From JAVBKA01 sp031546715 (GTDB taxonomy: Bacteria; Bacillota; Clostridia; Oscillospirales; UBA929), in the NCBI GenBank assembly GCA_031546715.1, contig JAVBKA010000211.1, positions 1 to 17,835 of the forward strand: a stretch of 17,835 bases of DNA, read 5' to 3'. The stretch's first letter is position 1. Each line of letters opens with the position of its first letter. The notes beneath the pieces are model-generated. The model was given only the letters and a program-made list of their open reading frames with translations, ran no database searches and was not told where the DNA came from. Below are positions 1-6,207 of the stretch, piece after piece. Made by a program: the position numbers and the translations under genes.

Positions 1-2
1 GC

Positions 3-425
3 GGCAGATTTTGCCGTAACTATACATGTCCTCCGCTAATCGGCGAGGTAGACGAGCTTATCGACAAGTGTAACAGCTACACAAAGCTGGTGCTTTGGCA
101 GAATGTTTATCCCTTGGAGGATTCCTTTGACTTTGAGGGAATGATGGACGCGCAGATTGTTCATAATGAAATGACAAAAAATGTCGCCCAAAAGGTCTAC
201 GCCGAGTTTGGACGTGAAAACGCGTTGGTGTTAGGTGCGGGCGGTTGTTCACTTTGCGAAGTGTGCGCCGTGAAAACCAGCGAGCCTTGCCGTTTTCCTC
301 TTGACAGAATTGCATCTGTTGAGGCGTATGGTATGAATGTATCTAGAACTGCCGCGGCTGCGGACATGAAGTATATCAATGGGGTGAATACGGTGACGTA
401 TTTCTCCGGCTGTTTTTATCGGTGA
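3..425 (+). CDS. DUF2284-type predicted metal-binding protein, 5' truncated by window edge
   Basis: The frame is open from base 3 to a TGA at 423-425, so only the C-terminal ~140 residues are present. Visible cysteines are CRNYTCPPL at the left edge and, near the C-terminus, GGCSLCEVCA followed seven residues later by another Cys (SEPCRFP). A Cys-x4-Cys-Pro-Pro start and a late CxxCxxC cluster are what I know from the DUF2284 family of predicted metal-binding (possibly Fe-S) proteins, whose reaction is unknown. The ending SGCFYR fits a family C-terminus. A GTG at 90 could be read as a start, but the cysteine-bearing upstream residues show that the gene continues past the window edge. No terminator is visible between it and the next gene 10 bases later. 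Confidence 0.8.
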   Translation, partial: GRFCRNYTCPPLIGEVDELIDKCNSYTKLVLWQNVYPLEDSFDFEGMMDAQIVHNEMTKNVAQKVYAEFGRENALVLGAGGCSLCEVCAVKTSEPCRFPLDRIASVEAYGMNVSRTAAAADMKYINGVNTVTYFSGCFYR

Positions 426-435
426 TTCCTTAGCT

Positions 436-1185
436 ATGATAACATTCTCTCCAATTTCAGTTTACAGTATTACCTTTCCTACTGAGCCACCTATGAACCC
501 AGTTGACATGGGGAAATATAGCTCTTTCATAATCCCTGCTAGTGATTTTAGCAGGGATTATGAAAAATACATGTTGAATATAACTATTGATGCTCAAATA
601 GCCGTTTATTCTGGAATTTTGAAATTCAATGCAGGTGTGCCTCTATCTAGCGTAAGTTCAACAATGTATTTACATTGCAGCGAGAATGATTTTGATACAC
701 TATCTGCAATTTCATCGCAATTGCAAGTCTTCTTTAAAAATATCTTATTTCTTAAAAGAAATAGCTCAGATAACGTGGTTTGCGGTATAAGGGTACAGTG
801 TTTTAGGGAGGATGCTATTGAAATCTTTGACTCTGCTAACAAAAATAAAGTTTTACATCCATTAATTTCACACTTTTATAGTAAGGCAAAGGCTGTAGAT
901 TTGGATTTTTTTCGTAATAGAAAAACCATTGTTGCCTATAAAATGAATATTCATGGAAATTCTTTAGTAACAGATTATAGTGATTCTTTTTCAGATTATT
1001 TGTTAAATCAATTAAGGATTTCATCTGATGTGATTGGTTTTGAGATGCTCGGCTTCTCTCTTGATGAAATTAGTGAAAATTGTGCCCTTAACACTCTGTT
1101 TGCGAAGTTTGGCTCTGTTTATGTAGTTGGGATTGACGTAGGTGATGAATTTTATAGTCAATGTGTGATAGTTTCTAATTACTAG
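436..1185 (+). CDS. AT-rich orphan protein of unknown function, 249 aa
   Basis: I do not recognise this protein. The frame runs 249 codons from ATG 436 to TAG 1183-1185. No Shine-Dalgarno sequence precedes ATG 436, ATG 493 or ATG 571, so the start is uncertain. The protein is soluble-looking, rich in Ser, Phe and Asn, with no signal peptide, membrane helix or obvious catalytic motif. Its DNA is clearly more AT-rich than the flanking DUF2284 and pyk genes, suggesting foreign origin (inference). A 17-bp perfect hairpin lies within the early coding region (525-565), and the last codons overlap the left arm of a long palindrome (1171-1285). It could be an accessory gene carried with those repeats, or a decayed one. 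The long open frame supports coding, but the lack of a ribosome site is a real weakness. Confidence 0.55.
   Translation: MITFSPISVYSITFPTEPPMNPVDMGKYSSFIIPASDFSRDYEKYMLNITIDAQIAVYSGILKFNAGVPLSSVSSTMYLHCSENDFDTLSAISSQLQVFFKNILFLKRNSSDNVVCGIRVQCFREDAIEIFDSANKNKVLHPLISHFYSKAKAVDLDFFRNRKTIVAYKMNIHGNSLVTDYSDSFSDYLLNQLRISSDVIGFEMLGFSLDEISENCALNTLFAKFGSVYVVGIDVGDEFYSQCVIVSNY
525..565. repeat. 17-bp perfect inverted repeat inside a coding region
   Basis: Arms 525-541 (TTTCATAATCCCTGCTA) and 549-565 are exact reverse complements around a 7-base loop. In the unknown gene this covers roughly codons 30-44. A stem this long and perfect is unusual inside coding sequence and would form a stable RNA hairpin, possibly affecting translation from an upstream start. 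No T-tract follows, so it is not a standard terminator. Confidence 0.85.
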
Positions 1186-1285
1186 CAGAGGTTTCAACAC
1201 AGGCATAGAAATGTAGCTGCGCCACACTTCTATGCCTGTCAAACGCTGCACGACAGTAATTTTCTGACTACGGGCGGCGAGCACC
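1171..1285. repeat. Hairpin repeat unit A (long imperfect palindrome)
   Basis: The core stem is perfect over 12 bp: ACAGGCATAGAA at 1199-1210 pairs with 1228-1239. Outside it, the left flank (AATTACT then GCAG at ~1177-1188, overlapping the stop of the preceding gene) is partly complementary to the right flank (CTGC at ~1246, AGTAATT at ~1255-1261). The unit ends with a 26-bp tail at 1260-1285 that recurs exactly at 1404-1429 in unit B. Both units also have GTCAAACGCT immediately after the inner stem. Units A and B are therefore members of one repeat family with a conserved tail and different stems. Confidence 0.75.
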
Positions 1286-1293
1286 TCTATGTC

Positions 1294-1429
1294 AGGCTCG
1301 CTACGCCCTCCGTGTGCAGAAAAAATCAGTCACTCCGCTTATGACAAACCAAGAAAAGCTGCAAGCAGCTCCTCATGGTTTGTCAAACGCTATGTGACTG
1401 ATTTTTTCTGACTACGGGCGGCGAGCACC
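1294..1429. repeat. Hairpin repeat unit B (long nested palindrome)
   Basis: Nested arms are visible. The outer stem is 17 bp and perfect (1317-1333 with 1394-1410, CAGAAAAAATCAGTCAC). The middle stem is 10 bp (1342-1351 TGACAAACCA with 1376-1385). The apical stem is AGCTGC 1357-1362 with GCAGCT 1365-1370. Weaker pairing extends outward to GGCTCGC at ~1295 against GCGAGC at ~1421. The 26-bp tail 1404-1429 matches unit A. The whole block fills the space between the orphan gene and the convergent pyk end. It may also act as a bidirectional terminator, since TTTTTT follows pairing bases at 1402-1407. Confidence 0.85.
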
Positions 1430-1435
1430 CACCAC

Positions 1436-3175
1436 TCACTCCTTCTCCACAAACCCCGTATTAGAATCTAGTTTCAAGATAACGCCGCTGCGGAGCATGG
1501 TTGTTGCGTCTGTTGCGCCGTAGATTACTGGGATATTTAGGGCTAGACCTGCGGCGGCGATTCCGCAGGACTCGCTGTCTTCTTCGGTTATAATTCCGGC
1601 GGCTTGTCTGCACAAGTGAAGCATTTCGTTGGTTGTTTTGGATACTACTAAAATATCTCCTGCGACGAAACGGCTGGCATCCTGTTCGCCGTCGGAAAAT
1701 ACGCAGATTCGTCCCGTTACTGCGCCAAGACCGTTGCCCTTGCCCTTTAAAAAGATATCGCCGATTACATGTACTTGCAATGTATTAGTCGTGCCTACAT
1801 GCTGTTCGGAGCTGCCTGTTATAACAATTAGGTCGCCGTTTTTTACATAACCGTTGCTGATAACTTTGTCAAGTGCGTCCTTGAATAATTCAAGGGCGTT
1901 TTCCTGGTACTCGTTCATAACAGGGTAGACACCCCAAGACAGAGAAAGCTGATGATACGTGCTGGCGGTTGGAGTTACGGCGATAATCGGAGTTAGTGGT
2001 CTGAAACGGGAAATCATTCTGGCACTTGCTCCGCTACGTGTCACTGCCACAATTGCGGCCGCGTTTAAGTCCTGCGCGGTTGTACAGGTGGCGTGGCTGA
2101 TGGCGTTTGTGATATTGTTAATTAAAGAAAGCTGGGAATAACGATTTCCTTGAATGTTGTAATTTATGTTGCTTTCAGTCTTCTCGGCAATCTTGACCAT
2201 AGTTTTCAGAGCGTCCAATGGGTATTTTCCCGAGGCGGTTTCGCCAGACAGCATAATAGCACTTGTACCGTCATAAATAGCGTTTGCCACGTCAGTGATT
2301 TCTGCGCGGGTAGGGCGGGGCTTTTGAATCATTGATTCAAGCATTTGTGTTGCGGTAATTACCTTTTTGCCAGAGGTAAAGCAGGCGCGGATAATAGTTT
2401 TTTGAATGTGCGGAAGCTCTTCAAAAGGAATTTCCACGCCCATATCCCCACGGGCAACCATAATGCCGTTGGAGGTATTAATTATGCTGTGAATGTTCTC
2501 AACGCCTTGACTGTTCTCAATTTTCGCAATCAGCTCAATTGTTGAAGGCCCTTGGCGTTCGATAAAATGCCGTGCTTCCAAAACGTCCTGAGCGGAGCGG
2601 ACAAACGAAAGAGCGATAAAATCAAAGTTGTTGGCGATGCCGAAGAGAATGTCATTTTTGTCACGGTCATTTAAAAACGGCATGTTGATATGCGTTCCGG
2701 GGAGATTCATGCCCTTGTTTTCTCCCAGAACACCGTCATTTTTAACAGTGCAAACAATATCGCTTGCAGTAACTGACTTGACGGAAAGCTCGATTAATCC
2801 GTCGTCAAGCAAAATGGTAGTACCAGCCTTAACGTATTCCGGCAAGGCAGCAAAGGTTATGGAAACTTTTTGGTCATTGCCGACAATGTCCTTGTTGGTC
2901 AGGACAAAGTCCTGACCTGTAACTAGAGAAACGGTTTTGTTCTCAAGCTTTTTCGTGCGGATTTCGGGACCCTTGGTGTCTAGCAGCAGTGCTACAGGGC
3001 GACCTAGTTCTGTACGGAGCTTCTTAATACGGTTTATCTTTACAAGATGTTCTTCATGGCTTCCGTGAGAAAAGTTTATTCTTGCAACGTTCATGCCTGC
3101 AAGAATCATCTCGCGAAGCATTTCTTCACTTTCACAAGCAGGTCCGATTGTACATACGATTTTAGTTTTGCGCAT
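1436..3175 (-). CDS. pyk: Pyruvate kinase with extra C-terminal PEP-utilizing domain
   Basis: Catalyses phosphoenolpyruvate + ADP to pyruvate + ATP, the last step of glycolysis, in the cytoplasm. The 579-aa protein has the TIM barrel and B domain at about 1-340: ARINFSHG with Arg32, DTKGPEIRT 66-74, AKIEN with Lys218/Glu220, ARGDMGVE with Asp244, and ITATQMLESM. The allosteric C domain spans ~350-475. A PEP-utilizing-enzyme mobile domain spans ~480-579, as in the ~585-aa Bacillus enzymes. In that last domain the usual TSHAA histidine position reads CGIAA (Ile539). The start at 3173-3175 is preceded by GGTGAG four bases upstream. An in-frame extension to 3235 runs into the leader repeat and has no better ribosome site, so I chose the shorter start. 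Convergent with the orphan gene and divergent from queT. Confidence 0.96.
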   Translation of the reverse strand: MRKTKIVCTIGPACESEEMLREMILAGMNVARINFSHGSHEEHLVKINRIKKLRTELGRPVALLLDTKGPEIRTKKLENKTVSLVTGQDFVLTNKDIVGNDQKVSITFAALPEYVKAGTTILLDDGLIELSVKSVTASDIVCTVKNDGVLGENKGMNLPGTHINMPFLNDRDKNDILFGIANNFDFIALSFVRSAQDVLEARHFIERQGPSTIELIAKIENSQGVENIHSIINTSNGIMVARGDMGVEIPFEELPHIQKTIIRACFTSGKKVITATQMLESMIQKPRPTRAEITDVANAIYDGTSAIMLSGETASGKYPLDALKTMVKIAEKTESNINYNIQGNRYSQLSLINNITNAISHATCTTAQDLNAAAIVAVTRSGASARMISRFRPLTPIIAVTPTASTYHQLSLSWGVYPVMNEYQENALELFKDALDKVISNGYVKNGDLIVITGSSEQHVGTTNTLQVHVIGDIFLKGKGNGLGAVTGRICVFSDGEQDASRFVAGDILVVSKTTNEMLHLCRQAAGIITEEDSESCGIAAAGLALNIPVIYGATDATTMLRSGVILKLDSNTGFVEKE

Positions 3176-3208
3176 TTGACTCACCATTCTTATTAAAAAT
3201 TTATTAAA

Positions 3209-3363
3209 ACTATTCTCAGATAAAAATTGAGACAAGATTTTCGAGAATTTAAGGTTTTCTGCAAGGCGGAGGATTGAGCCATGCTTATTGCATGGCGATT
3301 GACGACAACGCAGTAGGAAGCCTTAAAGACCGAAAAGATGTCCAGTTTTTATTTGAGATTAGT
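3209..3363. repeat. Long imperfect inverted repeat in the pyk leader
   Basis: About 155 bp that folds back on itself. The ends ACTATTCTCAGATAAAAA (from 3209) and TTTTTATTTGAGATTAGT (to 3363) are complementary with two mismatches. Inner blocks TTTTCG, TTTAAGG and GATTG pair with partners on the right arm. The apex is GCCATG 3278-3283 with CATGGC 3291-3296. It sits between the predicted pyk -10 element and the pyk start codon, so it would be transcribed as a structured 5' leader. It could be a MITE-like insertion or a cis-regulatory RNA. I could not identify a family or a clear target-site duplication. Confidence 0.75.
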
Positions 3364-3388
3364 ATAAAACACACATTTTTGCGCATTT

Positions 3389-3417
3389 ATTATAGTGTCA
3401 CTATTTAATCACAAAAT
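3389..3417 (-). promoter_or_regulatory. Predicted pyk promoter with overlapping 13-bp palindrome
   Basis: On the minus strand, TATAAT (3389-3394) is preceded 17 bases upstream by ATTTTG (3412-3417), a weak -35. The palindrome ATAGTG-T-CACTAT (3392-3404) overlaps the -10 and spacer and could be an operator. The transcript would carry the 155-bp inverted repeat as leader. Confidence 0.55.
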
Positions 3418-3443
3418 ATGTATCTGCGTCAATGCAAAGATAA

Positions 3444-3472
3444 TTGAAATATGTATAAAGATGTGCTAAAAT
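3444..3472 (+). promoter_or_regulatory. Predicted sigma-A promoter of the queT-type gene
   Basis: TTGAAA (3444-3449), a 17-base spacer and TAAAAT (3467-3472). Transcription would start near 3479, leaving a leader of about 35 bases. This shows that the in-frame ATG at 3451 cannot be the main start. Confidence 0.65.
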
Positions 3473-3513
3473 ATAGCAAGTCTAATTGGTTAAATTTTTT
3501 GCGAGGTGTATAT

Positions 3514-3996
3514 ATGAACGTTCGCAGCCTAGTTTTTTCCGCAATGGTAGCCGCTCTTTACGTTGCGCTGACCATGGTAGTAGGTCAGGTTGGCTTCTCT
3601 GTGATTCAATTCCGACCGTCAGAAGCGTTGACACTTCTACCTTTTTTATTTCCGCAGGCAACATGGGGACTGTTTATTGGTTGTATCATTGCAAACACAG
3701 CGTCTGCCTTTGGGTGGTTAGACATAGTTTTCGGTTCTTTGGCAACACTGCTTGCAGCATACCTTACATCAAAGTGTAAAAATCGGTTTGTAGCCGCAAT
3801 TCCTCCTGTAGTTATAAATTCTGTAGTCGTGGGCGGTCTGATTGTAATCGGAACACCGGGGGCGGGATGGATTTCATGGCCCGCTAATGCCTTGAGTATT
3901 GCTATTTGTGAAGGGCTGACTTGTTTTTTGCTGGGAATACCGCTCTTGTACGTTTTGGAGAAATTAAAGTTTAAGCAAGAATTTAAGCTAGGATAA
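3514..3996 (+). CDS. queT: QueT-family membrane transporter (ECF S component type)
   Basis: A 160-aa, very hydrophobic protein with about five or six membrane segments. The motif QFRPSEALTLLPFLFPQ is what I recognise from QueT proteins, proposed substrate-binding subunits of energy-coupling-factor transporters that import queuosine precursors (preQ1 or preQ0). Substrate is family knowledge, not shown here. The start at ATG 3514 has GAGGTG five bases upstream. Starting at 3451 would place the start inside the promoter spacer. I looked for a preQ1 riboswitch in the ~35-base leader and did not find a convincing one. The ATPase and T subunits of the transporter are not in this window. A general QueT or ECF S-component label is safer than the exact substrate. 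Confidence 0.8.
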   Translation: MNVRSLVFSAMVAALYVALTMVVGQVGFSVIQFRPSEALTLLPFLFPQATWGLFIGCIIANTASAFGWLDIVFGSLATLLAAYLTSKCKNRFVAAIPPVVINSVVVGGLIVIGTPGAGWISWPANALSIAICEGLTCFLLGIPLLYVLEKLKFKQEFKLG

Positions 3997-4077
3997 TTAC
4001 AGGATGTATAATACAGTTTTTTGCCCGTTAGTACAGCTTGGAGTTGCTAAATAGAATGATTTAAGCAGGTGCAGAAG

Positions 4078-4947
4078 ATGAAAATTACTAAAGCAGTCAT
4101 ACCCGCAGCAGGGCTGGGCACAAGAATGCTCCCCGCAACAAAAACAGTTCCGAAGGAAATGCTTCCATTGGTGGACAAGCCAGCTATCCAGTATATTATT
4201 GAGGAAGCAGTCGCCTCCGGAATTGAGGATATCCTCATTGTGACCAACCGTGACAAAGCTGCAATGGATGATTACTTTGACTATCACCCTGAGCTTGAAC
4301 AGCGTCTTGCCTCCAATGGCAAGCTTTCTGAGGTAGAAAAGGTGAAAGCTCCCGCTGATATGGCGAATATTTTCTATGTTCGGCAAAAGGAAACTAAGGG
4401 GCTAGGTCATGCCATATGGCGCGCGAAGCGTTTTATAGGCAACGAACCCTTTGCCGTGCTTCTGGGTGACGACATAATGCGCTCAGACGTACCTGTGACG
4501 AGACAATTGATTGATGCTGCGCGTAAATACAGCACTTCGGCTGTAGGCGTACAAAGCGTCAGCTTGGAAAACATCCAGAAATATTGCTCCTTAAAGGTGA
4601 AAAATCTTAATAACAATGTGTACGACGTGGAAACCCTTATAGAAAAGCCAAGCCCTGAGCAGGTTTATTCAAACCTTGCCATCCTCGGAAGATATGTGCT
4701 GATGCCTAGTATTTTCAGCGTGTTGGAAACTCTTCCGGCAGGTTATGGCGGGGAGATTCAGCTGACAGACGGCATTAACATTCTATGCGGTAAGGAACGG
4801 GTTCTAGCCGTCGAGTTTGAAGGCAAAAGGTACGACACAGGCAATTTGTGCGGCTTTTTAGAGGCAACAATCGACTTTTCGTTACAGCATCCAGAAACAG
4901 CGGACTGGTTGAAGGCGAAAATAAAGGAGATTAGCAAAAGCCTATGA
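4078..4947 (+). CDS. galU: UTP--glucose-1-phosphate uridylyltransferase
   Basis: Makes UDP-glucose and pyrophosphate from UTP and glucose-1-phosphate, the sugar donor for glycolipids, teichoic acid decoration and exopolysaccharide. The 289-aa protein begins with the nucleotidyltransferase signature AAGLGTRMLPATK (residues 10-22), followed by VPKEMLPL with Lys26. Metal-binding LLGDD (Asp131 region), IEKP (Lys190) and the C-terminal YDTGNLCGFLEA are all present. The length is normal for GalU. ATG 4078 is chosen because AGGTG ends six bases upstream; a GTG at 4069 would overlap that ribosome site. A TATAAT at 4007-4012 may be its own -10, though I see no good -35. Confidence 0.95.
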   Translation: MKITKAVIPAAGLGTRMLPATKTVPKEMLPLVDKPAIQYIIEEAVASGIEDILIVTNRDKAAMDDYFDYHPELEQRLASNGKLSEVEKVKAPADMANIFYVRQKETKGLGHAIWRAKRFIGNEPFAVLLGDDIMRSDVPVTRQLIDAARKYSTSAVGVQSVSLENIQKYCSLKVKNLNNNVYDVETLIEKPSPEQVYSNLAILGRYVLMPSIFSVLETLPAGYGGEIQLTDGINILCGKERVLAVEFEGKRYDTGNLCGFLEATIDFSLQHPETADWLKAKIKEISKSL

Positions 4948-4974
4948 TAGCAAAGCTTTAGAGGGAGGTGCAGC

Positions 4975-5685
4975 ATGGGCGATTTACGAAAAAGCCTTGA
5001 AGCAATAAGAGCCAATGTTACCCTTGCCGCCGAAAAGTCCGGCAGAAGCGCAGGGGATATAACCGTGCTTGCAGCCACTAAGCAGCAATCGGTTGACAGA
5101 ATACAGGAAATAGTATTATGCGGTATTGATGCCTGCGGTGAAAATCGTGTTCAAGAAATGCTCAGTAAACAAGAGGCGTTTCGCGGCGCACCTCTCCACT
5201 TTATAGGTCAGCTTCAAAAAAACAAGGTAAAGCATGTAGTTGGGTTGGCGGAATTAATACATTCTGTTGATTCTATCGAGCTTGCGCAGCAAATTTCCCT
5301 GTGTGCTAAGGCAAAGGGAATTGTTCAAGAGGTTCTAGTGGAATGTAATGTTGGCGCAGAAGTATCAAAATCGGGATTTTTAGTTGATAATTTATGTGAT
5401 TCTGCTGTTGAAATTGCAAAACTGGAGAGTGTTTTTGTTAGAGGTCTAATGTGTATCCCCCCTTTAGTCATGTCCGAGGAAAGTAAAAGAGAATTATTTA
5501 CAAATTTCAGTAAAGTTTTTGTTGACATAAGTACGAAAGTAGTGGATAATAATAGATACCGTGGAAAAGAATTAAAGTTTGACATTCTTTCTATGGGTAT
5601 GAGTAACGACTATTCCGTGGCGATAGAATGTGGGTCAACCCTTATACGAGTTGGCACGGCACTTTTTGGGTCAAGGAATTATTAA
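4975..5685 (+). CDS. ylmE: YggS/YlmE-family pyridoxal-phosphate homeostasis protein
   Basis: A 236-aa single-domain PLP-binding protein with an alanine-racemase-like N-terminal fold. The family (YggS, YlmE, PLPBP) maintains B6 vitamer and amino-acid balance and has no clear enzymatic activity. VLAATKQQS carries the PLP lysine (Lys36). CGENRVQE (54-61) and the C-terminal SMGMSNDYSVAIECGST phosphate-binding signature are intact. The start follows a very strong GAGGGAGGTG site. It is followed 14 bases later by sepF, as in the ylmD-ylmE-ylmF order of Bacillus. The 3' part of the gene (about 5340-5690) is visibly more AT-rich than its 5' part, which may reflect recombination (inference). Confidence 0.92.
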   Translation: MGDLRKSLEAIRANVTLAAEKSGRSAGDITVLAATKQQSVDRIQEIVLCGIDACGENRVQEMLSKQEAFRGAPLHFIGQLQKNKVKHVVGLAELIHSVDSIELAQQISLCAKAKGIVQEVLVECNVGAEVSKSGFLVDNLCDSAVEIAKLESVFVRGLMCIPPLVMSEESKRELFTNFSKVFVDISTKVVDNNRYRGKELKFDILSMGMSNDYSVAIECGSTLIRVGTALFGSRNY

Positions 5686-5699
5686 TTCGGAGGATTAAA

Positions 5700-6125
5700 A
5701 TGGGCTTATTAGACGAACTAAAACGGTTGACAAAACCGCCTTATGAAGAAGAAGACGATATTCCGTTTCCATCACAGCAGGAATCTACAAAGACCCAAAA
5801 GTCTTCTGAGTCCAACAAAGATAAGGTTCTTAACCTACATACGACAACACAGCTTCAAGTAGTGCTTGTCCAGCCTGACCATTTTGAAGACGCTCCCACA
5901 ATTGCTGACCATCTGCGCGAGCGGCGCACGGTTGTGCTTAACCTTGAAAAGGCAAATAAGGACGCAGTCCGCAGAATTGTTGACTTCCTGTCAGGGGTGG
6001 TCTACGCCCAAGGCGGGAAAATTAAAACAGTCGCAAAAAACACGTATATTATTACACCGTTTAATGTTGACATCATGGGCGGGGATTTAATGGATGAAAT
6101 AGAGAGCATTGGCTGGTATATGTAA
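5700..6125 (+). CDS. sepF: Cell division protein SepF
   Basis: A 141-aa protein. SepF binds the FtsZ C-terminal tail, anchors FtsZ filaments to the membrane through an N-terminal amphipathic helix and guides septum assembly. MGLLDELKRLTKPPY at the N-terminus fits the amphipathic anchor. An acidic, Ser/Gln-rich linker spans ~18-48. The C-terminal core (~52-141) has the family pattern: VVLVQPDHFEDAPTIADHLR, RRTVVLNLEKANKDAVRRIV, and DFLSGVVYAQGGKI. The start at 5700 follows GGAGGATTAAA; the longer in-frame extension overlaps ylmE and lacks a site. Lying between ylmE and divIVA is the usual firmicute division-cluster context, although ylmG and ylmH are absent here. Confidence 0.94.
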   Translation: MGLLDELKRLTKPPYEEEDDIPFPSQQESTKTQKSSESNKDKVLNLHTTTQLQVVLVQPDHFEDAPTIADHLRERRTVVLNLEKANKDAVRRIVDFLSGVVYAQGGKIKTVAKNTYIITPFNVDIMGGDLMDEIESIGWYM

Positions 6126-6148
6126 CCTAGCTTTTTTGAGACTAACAT

Positions 6149-6189
6149 TTGACAAGGCTGGGCTTTTGCCCAGCCTGTGCTAATATAAT
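6149..6189 (+). promoter_or_regulatory. Hairpin between a -35-like and a -10-like box upstream of divIVA
   Basis: TTGACA (6149-6154) is followed by a perfect 9-bp stem, AGGCTGGGC (6155-6163) with GCCCAGCCT (6168-6176) around TTTT, then TATAAT (6184-6189), 29 bases after TTGACA. The spacing is too long for an ordinary sigma-A promoter. The hairpin could instead be a sepF terminator or attenuator lacking a downstream T-run, with divIVA partly cotranscribed. Confidence 0.5.
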
Positions 6190-6207
6190 GGCATGGGAGG
6201 TTATCTG

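Noticed and set aside
1199..1410. CRISPR-like repeats
   Set aside because: Only two units, with palindromic stems that differ between copies and no regular spacers.
3479..3513. preQ1 riboswitch upstream of the QueT-type gene
   Set aside because: Expected from family knowledge, but the leader is only ~35 bases and shows no preQ1-type stem and A-rich tail.
3451..3513. Longer N-terminus of the QueT-type protein starting at ATG 3451
   Set aside because: This ATG lies in the spacer of a good promoter; ATG 3514 has a proper ribosome site.
3997..4386. 129-codon minus-strand frame over galU
   Set aside because: Antisense shadow of galU, with no family features.
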